NCBI GenBank assembly: GCA_021730945.1
Contig: JAKFYH010000023.1
Span: 62,001 to 126,000, forward strand
DNA from: Acidobacteriota bacterium
Lineage (GTDB): Bacteria > Acidobacteriota > Vicinamibacteria > Vicinamibacterales > UBA2999
DNA length: 64,000 bases
Direction of reading: 5' to 3'
A program made the position numbers and the translations under genes. The notes under the pieces were generated by a model. That model was given only the letters and a program-made list of their open reading frames with translations. It was not told the DNA's origin and did no database searches. Each line of letters opens with the position of its first letter. Positions within the stretch are counted from its first letter, which is position 1. Positions 24,594 through 32,902 of the stretch are shown one piece after another.

Positions 24594-27239
24594 CTACTTC
24601 TCCTCTTCGTCAGATCGCCCGTGCAACTGGTCTTCGACCCGTAACGACACCGCCGTGGTCTCAACCAACTCGTCGAATGAAATCGGCGAGGCGCCGCCGG
24701 TGGCGATGGCGTCGCCCAACAGGCTGAGCTCCTCGCGATGGCCCTTGTCGACCTCGCCCTGCCACAACACCGAGCCGTCGCTGGCCCTGGTCAACTTCTT
24801 GAAGTCGTCGAGCACGTAGGCTTCGCCGTCGCAGAACACTTCAATGTATTCCTTGCCCATGCCGGTCTTGGGACCGAGCGAGGTATAGGTCAGCGTGCAG
24901 ACGCTGCCGTCTTCGTAACTCATGGTGGCGGCGAAGTTGTCGTTGCGGAAGTACGGCAGCGTGCCGGGATCGATCGCCGTGGCCGAGACCGACTCCACCG
25001 GCGCCCCGGTCAGGCTGCGGAACACGTCATACATGTGGCACGCTTCGCCGATGTTGCGGCCGCCGCCCTGCGGGCCATGGACCCAATGGTCGGGCGGCAG
25101 GTAGCCGGCGTTCAGGCGGTAGTTGATCACGAGCGGCGCGCGCCGCCCCCTGGTCGCGGCCTTGATGGCGAGAATGCCCGGCGCGAAGCGGCGATTGAAG
25201 CCGACCAGCAACAGCGGCGGATCGGTGAGGCCGGCGTGGACCTGCATCACCTCGTCCAGGCCCGCCCACGAGATGGCCAGCGGCTTCTCGACAAACACAT
25301 GCTTGCCCGCCTTCAGGCCGCGGACCACCTGGTCCACGTGCAAGTCGTGCCGGGTCGAGATCACCACGAGGTGAAAGTTCGGGTCGTCGAGAATCTGCTG
25401 GTAGTCGGTCGACAGCACTTCCACCTGGTTCTCGCGGGCGAAGTTGCCCGAGGCGGCCGAGCCGCGGCTGACCACGCCGCGCAGGAAGAAGCGATCCTTG
25501 CGCTTCTTCATCTGCGGCACCAGCATGCCGGTGCCAAACCCGCCGGCGCCGACCAGGGCGTAGTTGATCAGGCCGTCCGGCACGGGGCGATGACCGCGAA
25601 TCGAGATTCGCGTGGCGTCCGGCGCTTCCGGCATCTCCCGCGTCTCGTCGGGATAGCGAATCAACACGCCCATCGGCAGCGCCTGCCCGCCCTTGGCGAG
25701 GTCCTTGTACGCCGACGGCGCCTCGTCCACCGAGATCACGCGATCGATCAGCGGCTCGAGCTTGAGCTGGCCCGAGGCGATCATCTCCAGGTAGGCCTGC
25801 ATATTCCGGTTTTGCGTCCAGCGGACGTAGGCGTAGGGATAGTCGTGGCCCTCGACCTCGTACGACGCGTCGTAGCGGCCCGGGCCGTACGAGGTGCTCA
25901 TCAGGAGGTCGATCTCCTTGCGATAGAAGATGTCGCGCTTGACGTTGAGCGAGACGTCGCCGACGATCACCACCGAGCCGCGGCGGCGGGTGACGTCCAT
26001 GCCCAGGTTGATCACGGCGTCGGACTTGGTGGCGGCGGTGAGAATGGTCTTGTCGGCGCCCTGGCCGTTGGTCAGGTCGCGCACCAGGCCCTTGAACTCT
26101 TCGGCATCACTGGCGCCGGCGTCGAGGCCCCGCTCACGCGCGCGCTCGACGCGCGCGGCGTCGAGGTCGAGGCCAATCACCTTGCAGCCATTGGCCTTCA
26201 ACATCTGCACGGTCAACTGGCCGATCAGCCCCAGGCCGACCACGGCGATACGGTCGCCCAGTTCCGGCGCGGCGCGCCGCACGCCCTGCAGCGCGATCGA
26301 TCCGATGGTGGTCGAGGCGGCCATGTCGACCGGGCAGCCCTTCGGCAGGCGGGCCACGAGGTTACGTTTCACGCTGACAAAGTCGGCATGGTTGGCCTGG
26401 CCGGCGCCGGCACAGGCCACGAAATCGCCGGGCGCCAGGTCGGTCACGCCTTCCCCAACCGCCACCACCTGACCTGACACCGAGTAGCCGACATTCCATC
26501 CGGTGTCGTTCAATTCGCTGTGCGGCAGCCCACCCACCATCGGGGGCGCCAGCGCCACCTCTACTTGTTCGAGCGAGACTTCGACCGGCTTGCCGGCGTT
26601 GGCCGTGGTGACCACTACCGTGATCTGTCCGGAGCCGCCCGGCTCGCAGACCAGCTGGTCTTCGAAGGCGCCGGCGTCGTAGGTCCGCGTCAGCAGCCAG
26701 CGATCGCGCGCGTCGTTGAGCAGGCCAATGGCGATCTGGCCGTCCTTGATCGTGCCACGCACGCGCACCAGGGCGACCTGCCCGTCTGGCACCGCAAAAG
26801 CCTGCGACATCAACTGGTAGCCGGCCGGCGTCGCGTCGGTCACCAGGTCGACACGGCCGTCGCTTACCGAGAAGGTGGCGGTCTCGCTGGTCCGGGTCCA
26901 GGTCGCCTTGCCGATCGCCACGGCCGAAATCGGCTCCGGCTTCTTCTCCGGCTTCATCGCCGCCAGCTGGCGACGCGCGATCTGCTTGAGCCGCGAGGCG
27001 GCCTTGCGCGGATCCTTCAAGCTGGCCTTGAAGTAATGCTGCGCGAGGCCGGCATAGGCCATGCCTTTCTCGACGGAGGTGATGTCGCTGGTCGCAAACT
27101 GCGACCTGAGCGGCGCGATCTCCGTGCCGACCGAGATGAGTGAGTAGTGCACGCGGACGAGCACGCTGCCCGGCTCGACGATCGGCCGTGGCACGCGCGC
27201 CACCACGGCGCCGTTGCTGTTGAGGAGTACCTGTCGCAT
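24594..27239 (-). CDS. Bi-domain dehydrogenase: zinc-type alcohol dehydrogenase + Gfo/Idh/MocA oxidoreductase, with beta-module insert
   Basis: 881 residues. Residues 1-100 are the start of a GroES-like MDR domain (VRVHYSLISVGTEIAP). From about 245 (GWNVGYSVSGQVVAVGEGV) the MDR domain resumes through CAGAGQANHADFV and the Rossmann motif VVGLGLIGQLTVQ. From about 560 a Gfo/Idh/MocA domain follows (ALVGAGGFGTGMLVPQM, FVEKPLAISW). This bi-domain type is widespread in exopolysaccharide loci and resembles proteins of about 710 residues; the excess here is mostly an insert at about 118-230 that is the recurring beta-module of this locus. Reaction unknown, presumably NAD(P)-dependent sugar oxidation. 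Start ATG 27239, 19 bases from the upstream stop. Confidence 0.9.
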   Translation of the reverse strand: MRQVLLNSNGAVVARVPRPIVEPGSVLVRVHYSLISVGTEIAPLRSQFATSDITSVEKGMAYAGLAQHYFKASLKDPRKAASRLKQIARRQLAAMKPEKKPEPISAVAIGKATWTRTSETATFSVSDGRVDLVTDATPAGYQLMSQAFAVPDGQVALVRVRGTIKDGQIAIGLLNDARDRWLLTRTYDAGAFEDQLVCEPGGSGQITVVVTTANAGKPVEVSLEQVEVALAPPMVGGLPHSELNDTGWNVGYSVSGQVVAVGEGVTDLAPGDFVACAGAGQANHADFVSVKRNLVARLPKGCPVDMAASTTIGSIALQGVRRAAPELGDRIAVVGLGLIGQLTVQMLKANGCKVIGLDLDAARVERARERGLDAGASDAEEFKGLVRDLTNGQGADKTILTAATKSDAVINLGMDVTRRRGSVVIVGDVSLNVKRDIFYRKEIDLLMSTSYGPGRYDASYEVEGHDYPYAYVRWTQNRNMQAYLEMIASGQLKLEPLIDRVISVDEAPSAYKDLAKGGQALPMGVLIRYPDETREMPEAPDATRISIRGHRPVPDGLINYALVGAGGFGTGMLVPQMKKRKDRFFLRGVVSRGSAASGNFARENQVEVLSTDYQQILDDPNFHLVVISTRHDLHVDQVVRGLKAGKHVFVEKPLAISWAGLDEVMQVHAGLTDPPLLLVGFNRRFAPGILAIKAATRGRRAPLVINYRLNAGYLPPDHWVHGPQGGGRNIGEACHMYDVFRSLTGAPVESVSATAIDPGTLPYFRNDNFAATMSYEDGSVCTLTYTSLGPKTGMGKEYIEVFCDGEAYVLDDFKKLTRASDGSVLWQGEVDKGHREELSLLGDAIATGGASPISFDELVETTAVSLRVEDQLHGRSDEEEK
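26550..26888 (-). other. Recurring beta-module, inserted inside the bi-domain dehydrogenase
   Basis: Residues about 118-230: TPAGYQLMSQAFAVPDGQ, then IAIGLLNDARDRWLLTR. Matches the membrane-protein modules at PSGYQL-SPPL-VPAQQ and VGVLDG--QHWLL. Compared by eye only. Confidence 0.7.
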
Positions 27240-27258
27240 GGGTTTCTGGTGTCTGAAC

Positions 27259-29334
27259 TCAGGAAGCGAAAAGGACGGCGGCGGCGGCGCGGCGATCCGC
27301 CCCGGACTGCCGTTCGGTGGTAAAGAGATAGGTCATCCGGTGCGGCAATTCCACCCGCCGGCGCAGCGTCAGCACTGTCGTCTCACGGCGGACACCGTAG
27401 CTGGCCGATACCCACCCGGGTTCCAGTGACCAGGTGGCCTCGTCCGGCAGGTCGAGCGGCAGCAGCCAGCGCTCGGCATCGCCGCGAACCAATCGCACGT
27501 CAGCGCCCTGGCACTCGGCACGGACCTCGGCGTCGAGCGGAAATCGCCATTCCAGCAGGTGCGCGCCGCCGCCGCCAATCGTGTCGGTGATCCCGACCAT
27601 GACCTGGCTCGCGGCCAGCGCTACCGCGCGAGTCACGTGGACAGGCGAGGCCAGCCGCAGGTAGCCAACGTGTGAACCCTGAAACCAGTCGCGGCCGGGT
27701 TCGTGGTGATACGACACGTCTGATGGGGTGGCATCGTTGTGCAATTGCCAGAGGGCGTCGGGACCAATGAATCGGTTCACTTCTTCGCCATCCACCTGGA
27801 TGGTGCTGTGGAAGGCGGTGCTGCGAAACCGGTTACGCCACTCCCTTGAAGCAGTATACAGGTAGGCTCCGCAGTCGGTCACCAGCGGGACGCCGCCCAG
27901 CACCAGCTCAAACGACAGGATGTCGTTGTGGCCATGCCCGCCAATCCCGCGCATGCCGACATTGGCGCAATCGATGAAGACGTGGGTGTCGTCGCGGCGC
28001 AGCACACAGTAGCCGCCGTCAGGAAACGCCACCGACCGGGCCGGCGCCGCCGGCAGCGGCACGGCGTCGAACATCGTCGCGGCGTCGGGACCGAGCATCC
28101 AGAAGGATTCCTCCCAGAACTGGCCCGCCGCCCGCTTGAAGTCGCCACGCGAGAACAGCGCTGCCGCGGTCGACAGCAGGTAGCGATGGTCGCCGATCCG
28201 CTGGCGCCCCAGGATCTGCACCCGGCCATCGTCGGCGTCGCCGACGAGCGGCGCCAGTCCGTCCGGCTTCACGTAGGCTTCCACAAACTCGAACATCCGC
28301 TCGAAGCGTTGCCACTGACCGGCCGGGATCGACTCGCCATGGATGCGCAGCAGTTGGTACGCCGTCAGGAACAATTCGAGGACCAGGCGGTGATAGGCGG
28401 TCGAGGCTTCAAAGTCGACACCGTCCTCGGTGACCTGCACCATCATCTCGTCGAGGACAATGGCGCGCCCCTGGTCCAGCCAACCGCGCCCCTTGGCGGT
28501 GCGCTTGAAGAAGGTGCCGAGAAACACGAGGCCGGCGCCGTCGGTCAGGTAATGGTTGCCGTTGACCGGCCCCTTCTCCAGGTGCGTCGCCACCCACTCG
28601 CCGTGCAAGTAGAGGCTGCGAAGGAGGCGGCCGCGGAACCGGACGTCGGCGCAAGCGCGGCTGCCGGCGAAAAAATAGAACCCCCAGATCCAATTGGCGG
28701 CCCTGAGCGCCACATCCATGGCGCAGATCCAGTTGACACCCTGGCCCCAGGGATTGCGATCGATCCAGTCCGAGACCTGGTCCACGTACTCCTGCGCATA
28801 ACGTTCGTCGCCAGTCAGCCAGTAGGCCTGGCCGAGCACGCCGAAATGCTGACAGCGACTCAGTTCCCACGGCACCTTCACGTCGGTCGGCCGATCGAGC
28901 TCGGAGAACTCGATGTTGGGGCTGTATTGCAGCGGCCAGGTGCGGTGGGTCTTGAAGTCCTCGTGCCACGGCAATGGCGTGCCGAGCGTCACCGAGCCTG
29001 AGCCCAGCAGGTCGAACTCGTGCCGGAGCACACGGTCAGCAGCGGCGACGACCTCCGCACGAGCGGCTGGATAGCGCTGGTGAAAAGCGGTGACCCATTG
29101 GTCGCGGTTCGCGGGTCGCAAGAAGAAGGGCGCGTCAGCCAGCTCCTGCCACAAGGTCTCGATCGATGACGCACCGGTGTCTCGCAGGAGACGGCGATCG
29201 CCGACCAGGACCGGATAGACGTGGGTCCATGGCCGCCTGGCGGCGCGCTCGACTTCCTCGCGAAGCCGGCCAAGTGCATGCGCCGGGTTGGCCGCCGCCT
29301 TCCGGGCGATGAATGCCAAGCGCTGGGGTGTCAC
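27259..29334 (-). CDS. Heparinase II/III family protein (copy 2)
   Basis: 691 residues from GTG 29334 (GTGA overlap). The toroid shows PTDVKVPWELSRCQHFG, NWICAMDVALRAANW, GPVNGNHYLTDGAGLVFLG and STAYHRLVLELF; the PF07940 core has GGHGHNDILSFELVLGG and VTDCGAYLY. It parallels the other heparinase here in layout but is clearly divergent in sequence, so the two may cut different linkages or act at different ends. No signal peptide seen. It lies between the first giant membrane protein and the bi-domain dehydrogenase. Product is likely a uronate-glycan lyase; substrate not known. Confidence 0.9.
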   Translation of the reverse strand: MTPQRLAFIARKAAANPAHALGRLREEVERAARRPWTHVYPVLVGDRRLLRDTGASSIETLWQELADAPFFLRPANRDQWVTAFHQRYPAARAEVVAAADRVLRHEFDLLGSGSVTLGTPLPWHEDFKTHRTWPLQYSPNIEFSELDRPTDVKVPWELSRCQHFGVLGQAYWLTGDERYAQEYVDQVSDWIDRNPWGQGVNWICAMDVALRAANWIWGFYFFAGSRACADVRFRGRLLRSLYLHGEWVATHLEKGPVNGNHYLTDGAGLVFLGTFFKRTAKGRGWLDQGRAIVLDEMMVQVTEDGVDFEASTAYHRLVLELFLTAYQLLRIHGESIPAGQWQRFERMFEFVEAYVKPDGLAPLVGDADDGRVQILGRQRIGDHRYLLSTAAALFSRGDFKRAAGQFWEESFWMLGPDAATMFDAVPLPAAPARSVAFPDGGYCVLRRDDTHVFIDCANVGMRGIGGHGHNDILSFELVLGGVPLVTDCGAYLYTASREWRNRFRSTAFHSTIQVDGEEVNRFIGPDALWQLHNDATPSDVSYHHEPGRDWFQGSHVGYLRLASPVHVTRAVALAASQVMVGITDTIGGGGAHLLEWRFPLDAEVRAECQGADVRLVRGDAERWLLPLDLPDEATWSLEPGWVSASYGVRRETTVLTLRRRVELPHRMTYLFTTERQSGADRRAAAAVLFAS

Positions 29335-31808
29335 CGCTCGGCCTCGCCAGCCGTAACGCCGCCGTCGGCGCGCACGACGCCGAGCCGATCGAGGTTGAAT
29401 CGTAGAGTGCGGCGCCAGCCAGGCGGGCCGCTCAGAACCTGAGGTGCGTAGCGGCCAGGTGCCGCGACGGGAATGACGACCACTGACAAGCCTGGCCGGG
29501 GCACGGTCACCTCCTGCTGAGGCACGCCGTCGCGCAACAGGCGAATGACGACGCCGCCTTGCTCGACCCAGAGCCGCACCACCACGGCATCGTCGATGGC
29601 CATCAGCGCGGGCTTGAAGGTGGCCAGCACCGGCGCCGACGGGTCGGCCGAACCGTCCACGTCCAGGCTGCCTGCACCCACCCGGACCGCCTGAGCCACG
29701 CCACCCTCCAGCCGATCGGTGCCGATAGCCAACCGCTGATCGAGCGACGCATCGACGAACGGAATCTGCGCCCCGCAGTGATCGACCGGCCCCATCACCG
29801 CGACGCCAAGATCGTCCGGGCTCAGGCGTTCCTCGTTGATGAGGCGTTGCGACAAGCGGCGGTGATCCCAATCCGCGGCCAGGCGGACCTCAATCGGCAG
29901 GCCGCCAGGGCCAGCGGCTACGCGGCGGATACTGATCAGCCGGCGCCGCATTTCAGGCCCCATCTCGATACCCTCGAACGAACTGTCTCCCTCGAGCGAG
30001 TAGACCGGAAACCCGAACCGGGCGGTGCCGGCCGCGGTGACGAGCCGGCGCACCACGGCACACGGCGCCCACGACGGCGCAAAGTTGTAGCGCAGCCCAA
30101 TGGTCAGCGCATCATGTGCGCTATCGGCGCTGAACTCCGCGATGTAATACGCGGACTTCAAACCGGGAACCCCCGTGGCCACGCCCTCGACGCCCGGCCA
30201 CCTGGCCAGCCAGCGATTGGGCGCCAGCGCCACGAACTCGGTGGTGACTGGCGAGCCCGGGGAACGGAGGAACGCAGAGAACGTTTCGGTCAAGTGCGCG
30301 GACTGGTAGGCACGTATCGTCGTGGCCGGCACGACTGTCAGCAGCAGGCCCACGACCACCGCCGTCACCAGCGCCCGCCGCAGTGCGGCTGGCGGCTCGG
30401 CGCCCCCTCCGGCATCCGCGCGCCGGCGCATGAGCGCGACGGATCGCTGGCCGATTGTCCAGGCCGCGGCCACGATCACCACGATCGGGATTGCCTGCAG
30501 GTGGAAGTAGTGGCGCGGATCGTACTGGAGCGAGGGATAGCCAACAAGCGCGATCAGGACGAGCGTGGCGAAAAGTGTGCGACTGATCCCGCCCATCGCC
30601 GCGGCGGCCACCAGGACCACGCCCAGCAGCCAACCCCAGCCGCGCCAGCCGTTGAGCCACGCAAAGACATCTCCCAGCACGACCGCCACCGGCCAGCGCC
30701 CCGCACTCTCGGGAGTGGGATTGTCGAAGGCCAGGTTCAACACGCCATCTGCCGCAGCCAGCAGTCGAGTGTATGAGTCGGCAGGAAAATGCCGTAGCCA
30801 TTGCCGCCACAAGTCGAGGCTGGCCGCGTCGTACTCTCGAGATGGCATGGTCACATCCCGTCCGGTGGCCGCGGCCGAGCGGACCCGGAGGACGTTGGTC
30901 AGGTAGGTATCGCTATAGAACGGCAAGTAGCCGTAGGCGGCGGGTTCGACCCCAAGGCGAGAGTCGAACCAGTCGGCATTTCCGAGCAGCACGACGTGAA
31001 AGGCGTTGGACCCGCCGGTCGACAGACGTGACAGCACCGGCCATCCGCAGACCGTGAAGGCGGCGAGGACCACGGCAATGGCCAATGCCTTGTCGCCGAG
31101 GGCTCGCCACGGCCGCGAGCCCCGGAAGAGCACGACCGAGACGATGGCGATGGGCGCCAGGATCGCGACATCCATTCGAAAGCCGATGCCGATACCAATC
31201 ACCGAACCGGTGATGGCTGAGAGCGCCGCCACCGTTCGCCGCGAGGACCCGGCCAGGACCAGGGCAACCACCGCCGGGATCGTTGCCAGCACGAATGCGC
31301 CCTTGGCAAAGTCGCGGAGATGGGGCGCGTAGAGCAACTGCAGCGGCGAACTGGCCAGCCAGGCGGCGCCGATCAAGGCCGGAATCGCGGGCAGGAACAA
31401 GCGCAGCAGGACGAAGACGGCGATGACGGCGACGGCATGCAAGGCGCCGGCGACCTCGGCCAGGCGGTGCCACGAAATCTGCGAGACGCGCCACCAGGTT
31501 CCGACGAAAGCCATCAGGTAGCGGTGCATGTTCTGAAACTGGGATGGCTCCGAGGTGCCGGTCATGTCGATCGCGTCAATTTCGATCGTGTCGGACTGCA
31601 TCAACAGAAAGCGCTGCAGGGCGCCGCCGGGGACGGGATGGGGATTGACGAACCCCCGGCCCGACGCCACCATCACGGCCGCGCCAAATTCAGCCTGCGC
31701 GAACGGCTGCCAGGGCGACGCGGCGAATGCGGCTCGACCGGCCGTGAAGCTCATGCCGGCCAACAGCAGCACGGCGACGGCTTCCGCGATCAACCGCCGC
31801 CGGCTCAA
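29331..31808 (-). CDS. Large GT-C-like membrane protein, paralogue 1, with C-terminal beta-module
   Basis: 825 residues from TTG 31808, chosen because TTGA overlaps the upstream TGA and preserves the first membrane helix (LIAEAVAVLLLAGMSFTAG). The N-terminal two thirds has about ten membrane segments; the first outer loop has conserved Glu40 before AVMVASGRGFVNP. LRDFAKGAFV, GIGIGFRMDVAILAP, SNAFHVVLLG and HYFHLQAIPIVV match paralogues 2 and 3. GT-C enzymes use polyprenyl-phosphate sugars; acidic first loop and membrane topology suggest this, but no named family was matched. A soluble extracytoplasmic C-terminal third ends in a divergent beta-module. Upstream is a UDP-GlcNAc 2-epimerase. Confidence 0.83.
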   Translation of the reverse strand: MSRRRLIAEAVAVLLLAGMSFTAGRAAFAASPWQPFAQAEFGAAVMVASGRGFVNPHPVPGGALQRFLLMQSDTIEIDAIDMTGTSEPSQFQNMHRYLMAFVGTWWRVSQISWHRLAEVAGALHAVAVIAVFVLLRLFLPAIPALIGAAWLASSPLQLLYAPHLRDFAKGAFVLATIPAVVALVLAGSSRRTVAALSAITGSVIGIGIGFRMDVAILAPIAIVSVVLFRGSRPWRALGDKALAIAVVLAAFTVCGWPVLSRLSTGGSNAFHVVLLGNADWFDSRLGVEPAAYGYLPFYSDTYLTNVLRVRSAAATGRDVTMPSREYDAASLDLWRQWLRHFPADSYTRLLAAADGVLNLAFDNPTPESAGRWPVAVVLGDVFAWLNGWRGWGWLLGVVLVAAAAMGGISRTLFATLVLIALVGYPSLQYDPRHYFHLQAIPIVVIVAAAWTIGQRSVALMRRRADAGGGAEPPAALRRALVTAVVVGLLLTVVPATTIRAYQSAHLTETFSAFLRSPGSPVTTEFVALAPNRWLARWPGVEGVATGVPGLKSAYYIAEFSADSAHDALTIGLRYNFAPSWAPCAVVRRLVTAAGTARFGFPVYSLEGDSSFEGIEMGPEMRRRLISIRRVAAGPGGLPIEVRLAADWDHRRLSQRLINEERLSPDDLGVAVMGPVDHCGAQIPFVDASLDQRLAIGTDRLEGGVAQAVRVGAGSLDVDGSADPSAPVLATFKPALMAIDDAVVVRLWVEQGGVVIRLLRDGVPQQEVTVPRPGLSVVVIPVAAPGRYAPQVLSGPPGWRRTLRFNLDRLGVVRADGGVTAGEAER
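29370..29640 (-). other. Recurring beta-module (divergent), end of membrane paralogue 1
   Basis: About residues 724-815: VLATFKPALMAIDDA, GGVVIRLLRDGVPQQE, VVIPVAAPGRY. The G-V-x-I-x-L-L-x-D centre and the terminal P-G-R-Y match the SGNH-protein copy best. Confidence 0.5.
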
Positions 31809-32902
31809 CTCAGCAGGAACCCACGGAACACGTCGGTGATGCGTTCGGCAGTGTGGCCGTCCCACAGTTCCGGCACACGCGGAGGGGTATTGGTGGCCAT
31901 GGCCTCGTGGTAGCCGGCAATGATGTCGGCGGTCCGGGTGCCCACCAGCCGGTTGGTGCCATGCGTGATGGTGATCGGCCGTTCCGTGTTCTCCCTCATC
32001 GTCAGGCACGGAATCCCGAGCGCGGTCGACTCCTCCTGCAGACCGCCCGAGTCGGTCAGGATGATCCGGGCGTTCGAGGTCAGGCTCAGGAAGTCGGTGT
32101 AGCCCAACGGCTCGGTGAGCACGAACCCGGACATCGCCGCGTCCAATCCAAACTCCGCCAGCCGAGTCCGCGTCCGCGGATGCACCGGGAACACGATCGG
32201 CATGTCGCGCGCCACGTGCTTCAGCGCCGCCAGAATCGCATTGAATGTCTCCGGGTGATCGACGTTCGATGGCCGGTGCAGCGTCAGCACGGCATAACGC
32301 CCCTGCTCGACCGCCACTTTGTCGCGCAGGCGGTCGAACCTCGCCATTGGCAAATGCCGGCGCAGCGTGTCGATCATGATGTTGCCGACGAAGCGAATCC
32401 GCTCAGGCGGCACGCCTTCGGCCAGCAGGTTCTCGTCGCCATCACGCGAGGGGGTCAGGAGCAGGTCCGCCAGCCGGTCGGTGACGATGCGGTTGACCTC
32501 CTCCGGCATCGCGCGGTCACGGCTGCGCAGCCCGGCCTCAACGTGGGCAATCGGAATCACCAGCTTGGCCGCGACGATGGCGGCGGCCATCGTCGAGTTG
32601 ACGTCGCCGACCACGACCACCAGGTCCGGCTTGATGTCGAGGCACACCTCCTCGAATGCAATCATCACCTTGGCGGTCTGGACTGCGTGCGAGCCTGAGC
32701 CGACGCCAAGGTCACGATCGGGAACCGGCAGGTTCAACTCACGGAAGAAGCCCCCGGCCATCTTCTCGTCGTAGTGCTGGCCGGTGTTGATCAACACCTG
32801 CCGGAAGTGCGGCTCGGCGTGCATGGCCTCCATGAGCGGCGCGATCTTCATGAAATTGGGCCGGGCACCGACCACGTGGATGACGGTTCGTGTATGGGTC
32901 AT
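31805..32902 (-). CDS. wecB: UDP-N-acetylglucosamine 2-epimerase, non-hydrolysing (copy 2)
   Basis: 365 residues from ATG 32902 (ATGA overlap). VVGARPNFMKIAPLM, INTGQHYDEKMAGGFF, VVVGDVNSTMAAA, IAHVEAGLRSRDRAMPEE, LLTPSRDGDENLLAEG, VFPVHPRTR, LTDSGGLQEESTALG and MRENTERPIT show all family motifs. It differs from copy 1 at many positions (for example GDVNS versus GDTNS, RENTERP versus RDETEW), so this is an older split rather than a recent duplicate. One could act on UDP-GlcNAc and the other on a diaminouronate derivative; the sequence alone does not say which. Confidence 0.93.
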   Translation of the reverse strand: MTHTRTVIHVVGARPNFMKIAPLMEAMHAEPHFRQVLINTGQHYDEKMAGGFFRELNLPVPDRDLGVGSGSHAVQTAKVMIAFEEVCLDIKPDLVVVVGDVNSTMAAAIVAAKLVIPIAHVEAGLRSRDRAMPEEVNRIVTDRLADLLLTPSRDGDENLLAEGVPPERIRFVGNIMIDTLRRHLPMARFDRLRDKVAVEQGRYAVLTLHRPSNVDHPETFNAILAALKHVARDMPIVFPVHPRTRTRLAEFGLDAAMSGFVLTEPLGYTDFLSLTSNARIILTDSGGLQEESTALGIPCLTMRENTERPITITHGTNRLVGTRTADIIAGYHEAMATNTPPRVPELWDGHTAERITDVFRGFLLS

